Below, one piece after another: positions 46,730 to 55,081 of a stretch of 64,000 bases of DNA. The DNA comes from Tritrichomonas musculus (Eukaryota; Parabasalia; Tritrichomonadida; Tritrichomonadidae): contig JAPFFF010000049.1 of the NCBI GenBank assembly GCA_039105265.1, forward strand, positions 827,501 through 891,500. Reading direction: 5' to 3'. Under the pieces are notes generated by a model. The model searched no databases and was not told where the DNA came from. It saw only the letters and a list, made by a program, of their open reading frames with translations. The translations under genes and the position numbers were made by a program. Position 1 is the first letter of the stretch, and every line of letters begins with the position of its first letter.

Positions 46730-47260
46730 TTAGAAATCGGTTGTATCGATCTCATCTGGGTCTGGAGCTGTTTCCCTTGGAGGACCGTTTATAGGCATAT
46801 GGGTGTTGATTAGTTTTTGGGTCATATACATGGAGATACTCAACTTTAGGTTATCGCGTATGAGTCTACGCAATAGGGATACACGTTTAGGAGGTTCTAC
46901 GTTGGAGATCGCATCGATTACCACCTGTGATGTGACATATTGGATCAATCGGTCGTGATCCCCAATATCCAGGAACTTGCTTCGATTGAATATATGGGTG
47001 CGATTTAAACGAGGTCGAGGATGTTCAATAGATGGAGTCTCAGGAGGTGAGTCATTTGCATCCTGAGTGGTGTCGATATGTGCTTCAGTCTTTGGGGTAT
47101 CAGCAGATGGTTTGCGTTTATGGTTCATACGCTTAATCAAATGCTTGACATCTCGGCGCAAATCGGTGATACCATCTACGATCTTTAGGAGTATCTCAGC
47201 ATCAGTAGCTGTACCAGTAGCTGTATCAGTATCCATATCAATATCTGTACCAGTATCCAT
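46730..47260 (-). CDS. small charged protein with conserved C-terminus (B)
   Basis: 176 residues. The N-terminus is a Thr/Asp repeat (MDTGTDIDMDTDTATGTATD), then a basic helix (DLRRDVKHLIKRMNHKRK), a linker, and the conserved end LLRRLIRDNLKLSISMYMTQ shared with C 39502-39936. The leader tattttatttttgcataa fits the common promoter motif. In C the gene lies between fibre and polymerase, so it has moved. Function unknown. Confidence 0.6.
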   Translation of the reverse strand: MDTGTDIDMDTDTATGTATDAEILLKIVDGITDLRRDVKHLIKRMNHKRKPSADTPKTEAHIDTTQDANDSPPETPSIEHPRPRLNRTHIFNRSKFLDIGDHDRLIQYVTSQVVIDAISNVEPPKRVSLLRRLIRDNLKLSISMYMTQKLINTHMPINGPPRETAPDPDEIDTTDF

Positions 47261-47322
47261 TTATGCAAAAATAAAATATTATTTTCGACTGTTCCAGGGA
47301 TTTTGACGAATGTACTTCGTAC

Positions 47323-48090
47323 TTATGATTGCATTGTGGTTGTGAAATATTTGTCCACAGCTGTGTGAAAATCATTAAGGCATGATCTTTTGATGGTAAT
47401 CCTAGTACCACCTACAGTGACATCATCCCCTTTGAACATAGCTTTGGCCATTCGCTTGATATCTTCATTCGGGGTCATTGCGATGGGTAAGTCATCAATA
47501 AATATCCAGCGCTTCTTCTTATCTTGATATATCCTACTGACCTGCCTCCATGAATGCTTGTTGCGACGAACGAGATGGAGTACCACAGAATCCTTATCTT
47601 TGGGAAGATCCTCAAGCCATATCATATATCGGTAGCTATTTTTGTGATCCTTGGGGACAGCCCTTGGAGTGAGGTCCTTGATCTTGTTAACCATCTGCTC
47701 GCGTTGCTGAGAAGCTAGTGAATCCAATAATTGCATGACATCCCATGCATATGATGGTGATGCCCACATTGCAATATGATTGACCAGCAATCGGTGAACA
47801 TACATACCCTTCAAATCATTTGACAAATTGGGTCTATCTTCATACAATTTCTGGTCTGGTAGAATTCTACCAGACCCACTTTCGAGCAATTCCTGTGTTG
47901 ATTTGTTATCAAACCAATGGCGAATCTGTTTCTTGGAATTACATGCAACGAGAATGCTTTGAGCTTGGTACATATCATCCTTAATGGAATGTATCAAACG
48001 GAGCTTCTCATTATACTGGATGAATTCATATTCGGTATCGATTGGTTCGACAACAGCTGACACTGATGTGTTTGTCCCAGTTGATTCCAT
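47323..48090 (-). CDS. KilA-N domain protein (B)
   Basis: 255 residues, homologue of 30068-30826 in C. KilA-N core YVHRLLVNHIAMWASPSYAW at about residues 92-112, followed by the same C-terminal half (DHKNSYRYMIWLEDL). A perfect 24-bp GAATTC-centred palindrome (47853-47876) lies in frame before the core, coding SGRILPDQ, at the same place where C carries its own palindrome. Expected to bind DNA; probably a regulator of element genes. Confidence 0.8.
   Translation of the reverse strand: MESTGTNTSVSAVVEPIDTEYEFIQYNEKLRLIHSIKDDMYQAQSILVACNSKKQIRHWFDNKSTQELLESGSGRILPDQKLYEDRPNLSNDLKGMYVHRLLVNHIAMWASPSYAWDVMQLLDSLASQQREQMVNKIKDLTPRAVPKDHKNSYRYMIWLEDLPKDKDSVVLHLVRRNKHSWRQVSRIYQDKKKRWIFIDDLPIAMTPNEDIKRMAKAMFKGDDVTVGGTRITIKRSCLNDFHTAVDKYFTTTMQS
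47853..47876. repeat. perfect 24-bp GAATTC-centred palindrome inside the KilA-N gene of B
   Basis: Arms GGTCTGGTA/TACCAGACC flank GAATTC. The same core occurs in both 82-bp inverted repeats of B (10815-10838, 19951-19974). It is read through in frame within the coding sequence. Confidence 0.9.
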
Positions 48091-48193
48091 TTGGAATTCG
48101 ATAAAAAATTGAGTTGCATTGCGAACTAGCTAGTTATTACATCATATGAAGTTGAGTCCAAAAATATAAATGCGAATGTGATTGATCGAATAC

Positions 48194-48496
48194 TCAAGCA
48201 TATTCATATGAGAATGCGAGTATTTTCAATAGCATCTTGATACGCCCCAAATCGAGTTCCTTGCGATCATAGCTATCACCATCTATGATTTTGGTTCGGA
48301 GGGATTCCAAATCGGTTTCGAAATTTGATATTGTGTCGATGAGATCGTCCATGAAATCATCGTCGTTGTGGTAGTCGAATGCAAGGGATTTCCATTGGGG
48401 GTATTTCTTGAGGATGACGCGTTCGAGGTAATCGAGTTTGACACCATTAGCTTCGACAGTGGAGAGTTGTGGCATGGCAGTAGTTGTTGAATTCAT
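48194..48496 (-). CDS. hypothetical protein next to the right terminus (B only)
   Basis: The start at 48496 (MNSTTTAMPQLSTVEANG) is preferred over an upstream ATG at 48583 because it follows ttttttatccagttagaa, the motif seen before other genes. The product has 100 residues and an acidic middle (YHNDDDFMDDLIDTISNFETD). No counterpart seen in C and no family recognised. Confidence 0.5.
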   Translation of the reverse strand: MNSTTTAMPQLSTVEANGVKLDYLERVILKKYPQWKSLAFDYHNDDDFMDDLIDTISNFETDLESLRTKIIDGDSYDRKELDLGRIKMLLKILAFSYEYA

Positions 48497-48559
48497 TTCT
48501 AACTGGATAAAAAATTGGATTGATTCGAGAATCGCGTTATTTTTGGAATTCATCTGGGT

Positions 48560-48923
48560 TGTTCCATCGGTCTGTGTCGCCATCGGAACGTTCCATCAGC
48601 TTGTTCCATTAGCTTGTTCCATCGGTCTGTGTCGCCATCGGTCTGTGTCGCCATCGGAACGTTCCATAGGTGGTCCCATAGGTGGTCCATAAGTGGTCTA
48701 TAGGTGGTCCATAGGTGGACTATTTTTGGAATTTGTATGGGCCCGAATATGGGCCATTTAAAGGCGTTTTGGGGTAGTATGCGGTATGGGTCCCATATGT
48801 GGATTTTGAATATTGACCCAAATATAGGCCATTTTTGGAATTTATGGGGCCCAAATATGGGACATTTAAAGGCGTTTTTGGGTGGATTCTATCTGACCCC
48901 GATTCGGAACACCCATCACTACT
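48560..48923 (-). repeat. right terminal inverted repeat of element B
   Basis: Inverse of about 4795-5130. The outer part is nearly identical; the inner part has small tandem units (variants of ccataggtggt and gtctgtgtcgccatcg) whose number differs from the left copy, so the inner limit is approximate. Confidence 0.85.
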
Positions 48924-48929
48924 CTGGCT
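48924..48929. repeat. target site duplication of element B, right copy (ctggct)
   Basis: Exact match to 4789-4794, directly after the right terminus of B. Confidence 0.92.
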
Positions 48930-50162
48930 GGTAAACCACAGAACTTCATTCAACGATGTGTCAGCGGTGGACGTACCATGACGGCTGACAACGAGAAGCA
49001 GTACGTAGAGGGGCGTATCCAAGACTTTGATGCCGTCAGTCTCTACCCATCAGCCATGTCGATTATGGATGGCGTCGCAAAGGGCATTCCTAAAGTGATT
49101 CCCGACAACTGCTCTCATGAACAACTCATGAGTTACGACACCTTCTTCATCGAGATCAACATCACCAAGCTTTCGTGCAAGTCCAATCGTCCATATAGAT
49201 TCGGTCAGGTATTCAAACATAACGAAGCTGGATCGAAGATCTTCTGTAACGAACCAGTTGATCACTACTACGTAGACAAGATCACGTTAATGGATCTCAT
49301 CGAATTCTACGACATCGAATACGAATTCATCCGTGGATACTACTTCGATGATGGATTCAACAACAAGATCAACACCTTCATCCAGACCTTATTCGACCTT
49401 CGATCGAAGTACAAGTCCGAGAAGAATCCACTCGAGAAGACAATCAAGTTGTTGTTGAACTCCATTTATGGCAAGTCGATCCTGAAACCCATGGTCGATG
49501 AAGTCAAGGTAGTTGATTGTAAGAAGCTCATCTCCTACATCTACCGCAACTACAACTACATCAAAGAAGTATCCTTCACCGACTCATCTAAAGCGTTCGT
49601 CAAGAAGATCAAGCCCATCAACAACCACTTCAACCTACCGCAGTTCGGAGCCTCCGTTCTATCCTGGTCTAAGCAAATCATGAATCAGGTCATGACCACA
49701 GCGGAACAGAACGATATCGACATATACTACCAAGACACCGATAGCATGCACCTCAAAGAGTCCGACGTCTCCAAGCTCTCAGCGATCTACAAAACCAAGT
49801 ACGGAAGTGAGTTGATCGGTAAACAGATGACCCAGTTCCATTGCGACTTCGATGCATTCCCTGGCGCAGTCGGTGACGTACATTCCCGTAAGTTGATCGC
49901 TTTGGGGAAGAAGTCCTACCTCGACATCCTCGTAGATGAAGCCGGCAACGAAGGTTACCACATCAGAATGCGTGGAGCTCCTAAACAATGTATCCTCAAC
50001 AAGTGTAAACGAATGGGAATCACCGTTGAAGAGCTGTATGAACGATTGTACCGCGGAGAATCAGTTACGTTCGATCTCACTGACGGCAGCAACTGTTTCG
50101 TGAAGACGAAGACCTTCGATCAGGTTACTCGCCCACAGTTCACCAGAACTATGCAGTTCTAA
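48924..50162 (+). pseudogene. polB: protein-primed DNA polymerase B of element A, part right of the insertion
   Basis: Carries the polymerase motifs: A in DFDAVSLYPSAMSI, B in LLNSIYGKSILKP and C in YYQDTDSMHLKE, followed by a typical C-terminal thumb region ending TRPQFTRTMQF. Codon use (C-ending) matches the part at 2491-4794 and differs from element B. There is no HNH-like domain in this copy, in contrast to B and C. Confidence 0.88.
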
Positions 50163-50186
50163 ACCAATTCTTTTTGTGCCAACGAA

Positions 50187-50372
50187 ATGGAACCCACCTT
50201 CGTAAGCATCCCCGGATTCGATGGCAAGTACGAGATCTCTATTACTGAACCTCACGAAGTGATCGACACGACAACAGGTCTCGTTCTCGGTGAATGGTAC
50301 AACTGCGCCGGTGAAGAAGCTGTCTTGTTGGACGGTGAACTCTATCTCATTACCGAATTGCTTCCAAACTAA
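50187..50372 (+). CDS. small NUMOD4-like protein (A)
   Basis: 61 residues: MEPTFVSIPGFDGKYEISIT..., where IPGFDGKYEIS resembles the start of NUMOD4 modules (I.GFEG.YEVS), which usually accompany HNH nucleases. No nuclease domain follows. It is preceded by tctttttgtgccaacgaa and lies 24 bp after the polymerase gene. It may be a stand-alone DNA-binding module; the resemblance is short, so caution is needed. Confidence 0.5.
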   Translation: MEPTFVSIPGFDGKYEISITEPHEVIDTTTGLVLGEWYNCAGEEAVLLDGELYLITELLPN

Positions 50373-50395
50373 TTCTTTTACGCCACCACAAACAC

Positions 50396-50821
50396 ATGTC
50401 CCTCAAGCAGTTCGTCGAAACAGTTCAACCCAAAGACAGCACCAAACTCTACGTCTACCTCGACAGCAAGATCTACCCAAATGAATTCGGTATCAGCGTT
50501 CGTCCATTGCAAGTCAAATACGGATCCACCGTTCTCGATATGTCCCAGTTGATTGACCTCTTCGGGAAAGTCCCTTACATCACCGTCAGAGAGAGTCGTT
50601 ATCGAACCGTCTACCGAGACCCAATGTTGATGACCGTTGACCTGACTCCGAAGCAATTCGAAGATAAGACCTACTACGATTACTACATCGACAAGCTCTG
50701 TCTCAGATCTGAGTTGAAGAGATATGAAGCGATATACACCAAAGCACACGACGTTCTCAGGGGAATGCATAAGAGTCAGTCCATCAACGACTTCCGTGAT
50801 ATGGACTCCCAAGACGAGTGA
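50396..50821 (+). CDS. hypothetical protein (A)
   Basis: 141 residues, MSLKQFVETVQPKDSTKLYV..., mixed alpha/beta, rich in Tyr and Lys, ending in an acidic tail. Codon use is that of element A. It follows the 50187 gene after 23 bp on the same strand. Not recognised, and no counterpart seen in B or C. Confidence 0.55.
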   Translation: MSLKQFVETVQPKDSTKLYVYLDSKIYPNEFGISVRPLQVKYGSTVLDMSQLIDLFGKVPYITVRESRYRTVYRDPMLMTVDLTPKQFEDKTYYDYYIDKLCLRSELKRYEAIYTKAHDVLRGMHKSQSINDFRDMDSQDE

Positions 50822-50895
50822 TCTGATCTATTTTTGATCAAAAACCGTTCCCAGGTGGAGATGTAGTGCATTCAATCGGACACGAAAAGCCTACT

Positions 50896-50909
50896 CTCGG
50901 AATTCCGAG
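50896..50909. repeat. GAATTC-centred palindrome in A
   Basis: Perfect CTCGGAATTCCGAG just before the 129-bp tandem repeats. Same centre as the palindromes of B and C, with different arms. Confidence 0.85.
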
Positions 50910-50921
50910 GGAAGAGAAATC

Positions 50922-51255
50922 ATGACCGAATCGACCTCAAAGGTTAGTGGGTTCGATTTACCCCGAAACGACCCCCTCTACGTAACCACCTCGATTTCGA
51001 GCTATTTTGAGTATGAATCGTCATTGAGTCATTCATCAATGAGTCAAATCATGACCGAATCGGCCTCAAAGGTTAGTGGGTTCGATTTACCCCGAAGCAG
51101 ACCCCTCTACGTAACCACCTCGATTTCGAGCTATTTTGAGTATGAATCGTCATTGAGTCATTCATCAACGAGTCAAATCTTGACCGAATCGACCTCAAAG
51201 GTTAGTGGGTTCGATTTACCCCGAAGCAGACCCCTCTACGTAACCTTTCCTATTT
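50922..51255 (+). repeat. tandem 129-bp repeats, about 2.6 units (A)
   Basis: Units start at 50922, 51051 and 51180 and differ at only a few bases. The period is a multiple of three and stop-free, so a frame of 43-residue repeats (TSKVSGFDLPR, PLYVTTSISSYFEYESSLSH) runs through it, but it overlaps the start of the 51271 gene and lacks its own promoter motif. It fills the 449 bp between 50821 and 51271. A partial inverted copy lies at 52273-52370. Confidence 0.85.
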
Positions 51256-51270
51256 TTTATCTCCAAGGAA

Positions 51271-52254
51271 ATGACTGTAGCAGAGACATGCATCAACGGA
51301 CTTAGCCTCGCTGACGAGCAATCACGAAAGCTCCTCTTCAACCCATCCCTCATGTTGATCAGTACCGACACCATCATCGAGAAGTACAACCGCGACTCCA
51401 ACAGTGCCCTACTCAAGAACTGGTACATCGATAGATCACTCATCAAGAAACAACTCTTCGATAGATCACTCGATACGAAGTGTGACATTGAGAAGAACAC
51501 CAAGTGGATTGAAGACGTAGTCAATGCATTCAATTCCATTCCTCCACTAACCTCATTCTCGAGATCCAAACCAACGATACCTGAGTTCGATGAGATCCTT
51601 AGTGAACCATCAGATACAGCTGAGATCAAGAAGTTCATCCGCAAGGTCAACTACGAGATGTTGGGTTACCACTGCAATCACAAGGTCATGAACGAACAAT
51701 GCGACCACGTCTTCAAGAACATCTCCGACCTCTATCACAGTAAAGAGTACGTTGAGTATGAGTCATTCATCGATGAGCTCTCCAAGTTGATCTTCCATAT
51801 TAGATCCAAAGACAGTTACGATAAAGAGTTCCATCAAAGCGATATGTACCGAATACCATTACCGAGTGAGATCAAACACATCATCGACAACGTAATCAAG
51901 ATGAATGGAGCTATTACGGCATACAACGCGAAGACCAATCCCGAGTGCAGCAAATGCAAAGCAGCCGTCCGTAAATACGAGTACTCTGTGAGGGAGATCG
52001 AGAGAATGAGATCCGATGCGAAACAACTCCAAGAAGAGATCGCTAAACCAGATGAGTCGAGGTATGATTTCGTTGAGTTCCTCTCGAAGAACTGGCCTAC
52101 TATAGATCGAATCCAACTCAGGGTCGTGAAAGACAGGTACAAACAAGAGTTCAACATCAACCTCAAATACGAAGAACTGATCGAGAAGGTCGAGTCCACG
52201 AAGCTGTTCAAGGTCACTAACGTTCACAACGTCAAGTGGATGAATCGGCTCTAA
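51271..52254 (+). CDS. hypothetical protein bracketed by inverted repeats (A)
   Basis: 327 residues, MTVAETCINGLSLADEQSRK..., mostly helical. A Cys pair (ECSKCKAA) near residue 230 is followed by a helix with heptads (REIERMRSDAKQLQEEIAK). The start follows cctattttttatctccaaggaa. The 129-bp repeats precede it and their inverted partial copy follows it, giving a cassette-like unit. No family recognised; no homologue seen in B or C. Confidence 0.6.
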   Translation: MTVAETCINGLSLADEQSRKLLFNPSLMLISTDTIIEKYNRDSNSALLKNWYIDRSLIKKQLFDRSLDTKCDIEKNTKWIEDVVNAFNSIPPLTSFSRSKPTIPEFDEILSEPSDTAEIKKFIRKVNYEMLGYHCNHKVMNEQCDHVFKNISDLYHSKEYVEYESFIDELSKLIFHIRSKDSYDKEFHQSDMYRIPLPSEIKHIIDNVIKMNGAITAYNAKTNPECSKCKAAVRKYEYSVREIERMRSDAKQLQEEIAKPDESRYDFVEFLSKNWPTIDRIQLRVVKDRYKQEFNINLKYEELIEKVESTKLFKVTNVHNVKWMNRL

Positions 52255-52272
52255 ATGAGTTCTTTTTGGGCC

Positions 52273-52370
52273 AAAATCGAGGTGGTTACGTAGAGGGGGT
52301 CGTTTCGGGGTAAATCGAACCCACTAACCTTTGAGACCGATTCGACCATGATTTGTCTCATTGATGAGCA
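52273..52370 (-). repeat. inverted partial copy of the 129-bp repeat (A)
   Basis: Reverse complement of most of a 129-bp unit (from CATGGTCGAATCGG to CTCGATTTT), closest to unit 1 (shared AAACGACCCCC). It lies 18 bp after the stop of the 51271 gene. Confidence 0.85.
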
Positions 52371-52433
52371 TCTCCACCAAGACTTCAAACGCCAACACTC
52401 ATCATCAGTACCAATATTTTTCTTTCACATTAA

Positions 52434-52655
52434 ATGAGTATCACCACCGAGACAGACGTCATCAAACCAGACGAGATCACCGCCCCAGCCCCTAAATCCA
52501 ACCGTGGACGTAAGCGCAAGTATGCCACCGATGAAGAACGTATCCTCGCCAGACGTGCTCAACAGAAAGCCTACCGTGAGCGTAAGAAGAAAGAGTTGCT
52601 CGAACTCAGAGCCCTCAAAGCAGAACTCGATGCCAAAAACAACGTCAACGAGTAA
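52434..52655 (+). CDS. bZIP-like basic protein (A)
   Basis: 73 residues. An AT-hook-like RGRKRK at about residues 24-29 is followed by a basic region (ARRAQQKAYRERKKKE) and a helix with spaced Leu (LLELRALKAELD), the layout of a basic leucine zipper, though the zipper is short. Such small proteins are found in several large DNA viruses. A 20-bp palindrome with ACGT cores lies 0.5 kb away (53188-53207). Likely a DNA-binding regulator of element A. Convergent with the next gene, three bases between the stops. Confidence 0.65.
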   Translation: MSITTETDVIKPDEITAPAPKSNRGRKRKYATDEERILARRAQQKAYRERKKKELLELRALKAELDAKNNVNE

Positions 52656-52658
52656 GCT

Positions 52659-53132
52659 CTAATGTAGTTTCATTTTTGGGGTATCAGCCGGGTTGACCTT
52701 GATGGTAACGAACATGGGGCTCATCAGCTTAACCGGTTGATACTGGAAGTCAACGAGCTCCAACTCGATTTGCTTGAACGAATCAGTGTTCATGATGTTC
52801 TTGATAGGCTTACCGTACATCTCGAAGTTGTATAAGATGGGTGTCCCCTCCCTTATCGGATAATCGATGCTGGCTATGATCGATGGAGTGTATTCACGAC
52901 CCTCGACACTGGACTGAATTGACTGACCTTGCTTCGAAACCAGGTAGAGCTTGTCGTACAAGGATTTCACGGGCCTCTCGAACGTGATGGTATCTCCCGC
53001 GTCATAGATTTCGCTACCGTCTTCGTGCTGCAACCCAGTAACCAACCCTGCTAAACGAGTTATTTCCTCGAAATGCACGTTCAGGTTCATTTGCAGCTGT
53101 AGTCTAAAGGTCGAGTCGACAGCGACCGTCAT
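52659..53132 (-). CDS. beta-rich hypothetical protein (A)
   Basis: 157 residues, MTVAVDSTFRLQLQMNLNVH..., alternating hydrophobic and polar residues suggesting beta strands (e.g. PSIIASIDYPIREGTPILYN, PMFVTIKVNP). Size and strand content would suit a jelly-roll or penton-like domain, but no motif decides it. It is divergent from the fibre gene across a spacer with a 20-bp palindrome. Confidence 0.5.
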   Translation of the reverse strand: MTVAVDSTFRLQLQMNLNVHFEEITRLAGLVTGLQHEDGSEIYDAGDTITFERPVKSLYDKLYLVSKQGQSIQSSVEGREYTPSIIASIDYPIREGTPILYNFEMYGKPIKNIMNTDSFKQIELELVDFQYQPVKLMSPMFVTIKVNPADTPKMKLH

Positions 53133-53187
53133 GACCTGACCTAATAACGGATCGACATGTTCGAATATGTTTCTGAATTGCTCTGGC

Positions 53188-53207
53188 TTTACGTGATATC
53201 ACGTAAA
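53188..53207. promoter_or_regulatory. 20-bp perfect palindrome with ACGT cores (A)
   Basis: The palindrome, centred on GATATC with an ACGT on each side, lies in the 98-bp spacer between two divergent genes. ACGT cores are classic bZIP targets, and a bZIP-like gene is next door, so it is a candidate operator. It ends 23 bp before the ATG of the fibre gene. Confidence 0.55.
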
Positions 53208-53230
53208 ATCATTTTTACGGCGATTAAAAG

Positions 53231-54859
53231 ATGATTGCCCCATTAGCCGTGCAAGCGTTGACCCTGAAGGATCGTGGGTACGAAATCGGTGTCATTGACG
53301 ATGAACTACGAATCACCCGAGACTACAGTCCCGATAACGTTCGCATCAACTGTGTCTACACTAAGAAAGAGATCGACGACATAGTCCAGAACAATAAACC
53401 CGAAACGTACTTCGAGCTCAAAGAATCCGACCAGCTTTACCTCTACAAGCCATCGTCAATCACTCAGTCAGAGAGGTACTACGAAATGATTTGGGTCATC
53501 GATCCCGATTACGACATCCCATTACAGTTGGAGTTCGAGTTCAGAGACTACCTTTTCGGACACACCTGGGCTCTCACCTGGGATGGAACATCATGGACCG
53601 GGAACAACGTCGTGAATCGCTCAATCGCGAAGCTATCGTCTAAGACCAACAACAACGGAAGTCCTGCTATAGTCGTCCCTCACAGCGATTACATCGCGAA
53701 GTGGCTTAGGTGTATTGTCGGTGATGACCTTCCCAAGAACTACGCCACTGCTCTATCCGACTACGTAACCAATTGGAGGGTGGTGTATAATGATGGCGCC
53801 GTCATCGAACTCACCGACATTAAGTTGGATTCAGCACCACAGTACGACGGCCTCGACGTTCAACAGTTTGCGGCCAAAGTTAGTAGCGATGTGTCCTCCA
53901 AGGACCTCCTCTACGTACTAGCCGATATCAACATCAACGGACATGTAACCTCGTTGAGGTGGGATCTACATCCGATCAGCCCTATCAACCTCCATTATCT
54001 TCACACCTGGAACGACAACCCCGTCGTCGAGTCATTCAACTACATCCGTGAGGTCAAGCATTCAAACAAGTCCATTCCGGAATCATCGACCCAGAAGAAC
54101 ATCCACATCTACATCGAGAAGGAGTACTTCGAGCAGAAGCCTGAGAACGCCAATGAGACGTACAACCCTTTCGACGTCATGATCGTCCAACAGTTCTATG
54201 AGGTCAAACCCGATCCACGAAACTGTACTACCATCACCACTGATAACAACATCTACTCATCGAAGATCATCTGGGCTGATAACATCATGACCATGCGTCG
54301 AGATCTGAACGTCGTCGGTGGTATCGTTGACGTACTCGCTTATGATTACTCAACGTTGAGAGCCATCATCAATGGGATTCAAGAGCAACTTCGGTTACAA
54401 GCCGCGTATAACGAATACACCGATTCCATTCGTAAAGGTTTGGCGATAGCAGGCGATATCCTCAACATACTCACCGGAGCTGTTAGTATGGTCAAGGCCC
54501 TCTCGACTCTATCCATCACTGGGGAGAACATGAACATCAACACGTATCGAACCGAAGACTTCACGTTCCCAGGTATGGGCGGCCCCGATGATGATTATCC
54601 TGGCGGCAAACCACCTATTAGTGGCAAGTTCCTCCTCGACATGGACACGAGTGCTGCTGGTCAGGTACTCAAACGATTCATCCCGACACAGACGGAGATC
54701 CCTGCTGCGACAGCTTCATTGACCGCCACAGATTTAGTACTCAACGCATTGAATTCGTTGACCCAGATAGGTAATGCAACCACGACCATCATCGCTGGCG
54801 GGTTGACCCTCGATCGAGTACCGGAAATGGTTGAAGGCGTTCGTACCATAATCCAATAG
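53231..54859 (+). CDS. fibre/spike-like protein 1 (A)
   Basis: 542 residues. The segment LYLYKPSSITQSERYYEMIW...ALTWDGTSWTGNN is paralogous to a part of the next large gene (YYFYRPTMIGYDEHVKYN...SLTWDGSKWIGDD). Another shared motif is QQFYEVKPDPRNCTTITTDN. Toward the end a Gly/Ala-rich hydrophobic stretch (LAIAGDILNILTGAVSMVKA) may be membrane-interacting or a trimer core. Probably a virion surface protein of element A. Confidence 0.55.
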   Translation: MIAPLAVQALTLKDRGYEIGVIDDELRITRDYSPDNVRINCVYTKKEIDDIVQNNKPETYFELKESDQLYLYKPSSITQSERYYEMIWVIDPDYDIPLQLEFEFRDYLFGHTWALTWDGTSWTGNNVVNRSIAKLSSKTNNNGSPAIVVPHSDYIAKWLRCIVGDDLPKNYATALSDYVTNWRVVYNDGAVIELTDIKLDSAPQYDGLDVQQFAAKVSSDVSSKDLLYVLADININGHVTSLRWDLHPISPINLHYLHTWNDNPVVESFNYIREVKHSNKSIPESSTQKNIHIYIEKEYFEQKPENANETYNPFDVMIVQQFYEVKPDPRNCTTITTDNNIYSSKIIWADNIMTMRRDLNVVGGIVDVLAYDYSTLRAIINGIQEQLRLQAAYNEYTDSIRKGLAIAGDILNILTGAVSMVKALSTLSITGENMNINTYRTEDFTFPGMGGPDDDYPGGKPPISGKFLLDMDTSAAGQVLKRFIPTQTEIPAATASLTATDLVLNALNSLTQIGNATTTIIAGGLTLDRVPEMVEGVRTIIQ

Positions 54860-55081
54860 ATACATACCATCACCGACTCCGTTCGTGAATTACGTCGTAG
54901 ATGGAGAGAACATCGAGATAACACCATTGTTGATCACACAGTCGAGAACGCCGATTCGCTGAGCGAACTGGACGATTTCGAGAGTCCTGTTACTAGACTG
55001 ACTCATGAGACCACTACCCATGCCTTCGGAGATCACACACTCGAATCACTATCGGACTACACTGAAGAAGAGCTGCTCGCG

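Larger units (their letters stand above)
4795..48923 (+). mobile_element. Polinton/Maverick element B, inserted in the polymerase gene of A
   Basis: The ends are AGTAGTGATGGGTGTTCC at 4795 and its inverse ending at 48923, flanked by ctggct on both sides. Total span is 44.1 kb, of which 20.6 kb is element C (24251-44891), leaving about 23.5 kb of B. Genes include ATPase, capsid protein, integrase, fibre, KilA-N protein and a polymerase in two pieces on either side of C. B is broken by the insertion of C and appears to have a few smaller breaks. Its terminal repeats have diverged noticeably, so it is clearly older than C. Confidence 0.92.

Noticed and set aside
50922-51255. CRISPR-like array
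   Set aside because: The units are long, adjacent and without unique spacers; this is a plain tandem repeat. No CRISPR array was seen elsewhere.
50922-51305. 127-residue ORF as a gene
   Set aside because: It consists wholly of the 129-bp tandem repeat, whose period is a multiple of three, lacks the promoter motif and overlaps the start of the well-supported 51271 gene. Kept as a repeat.
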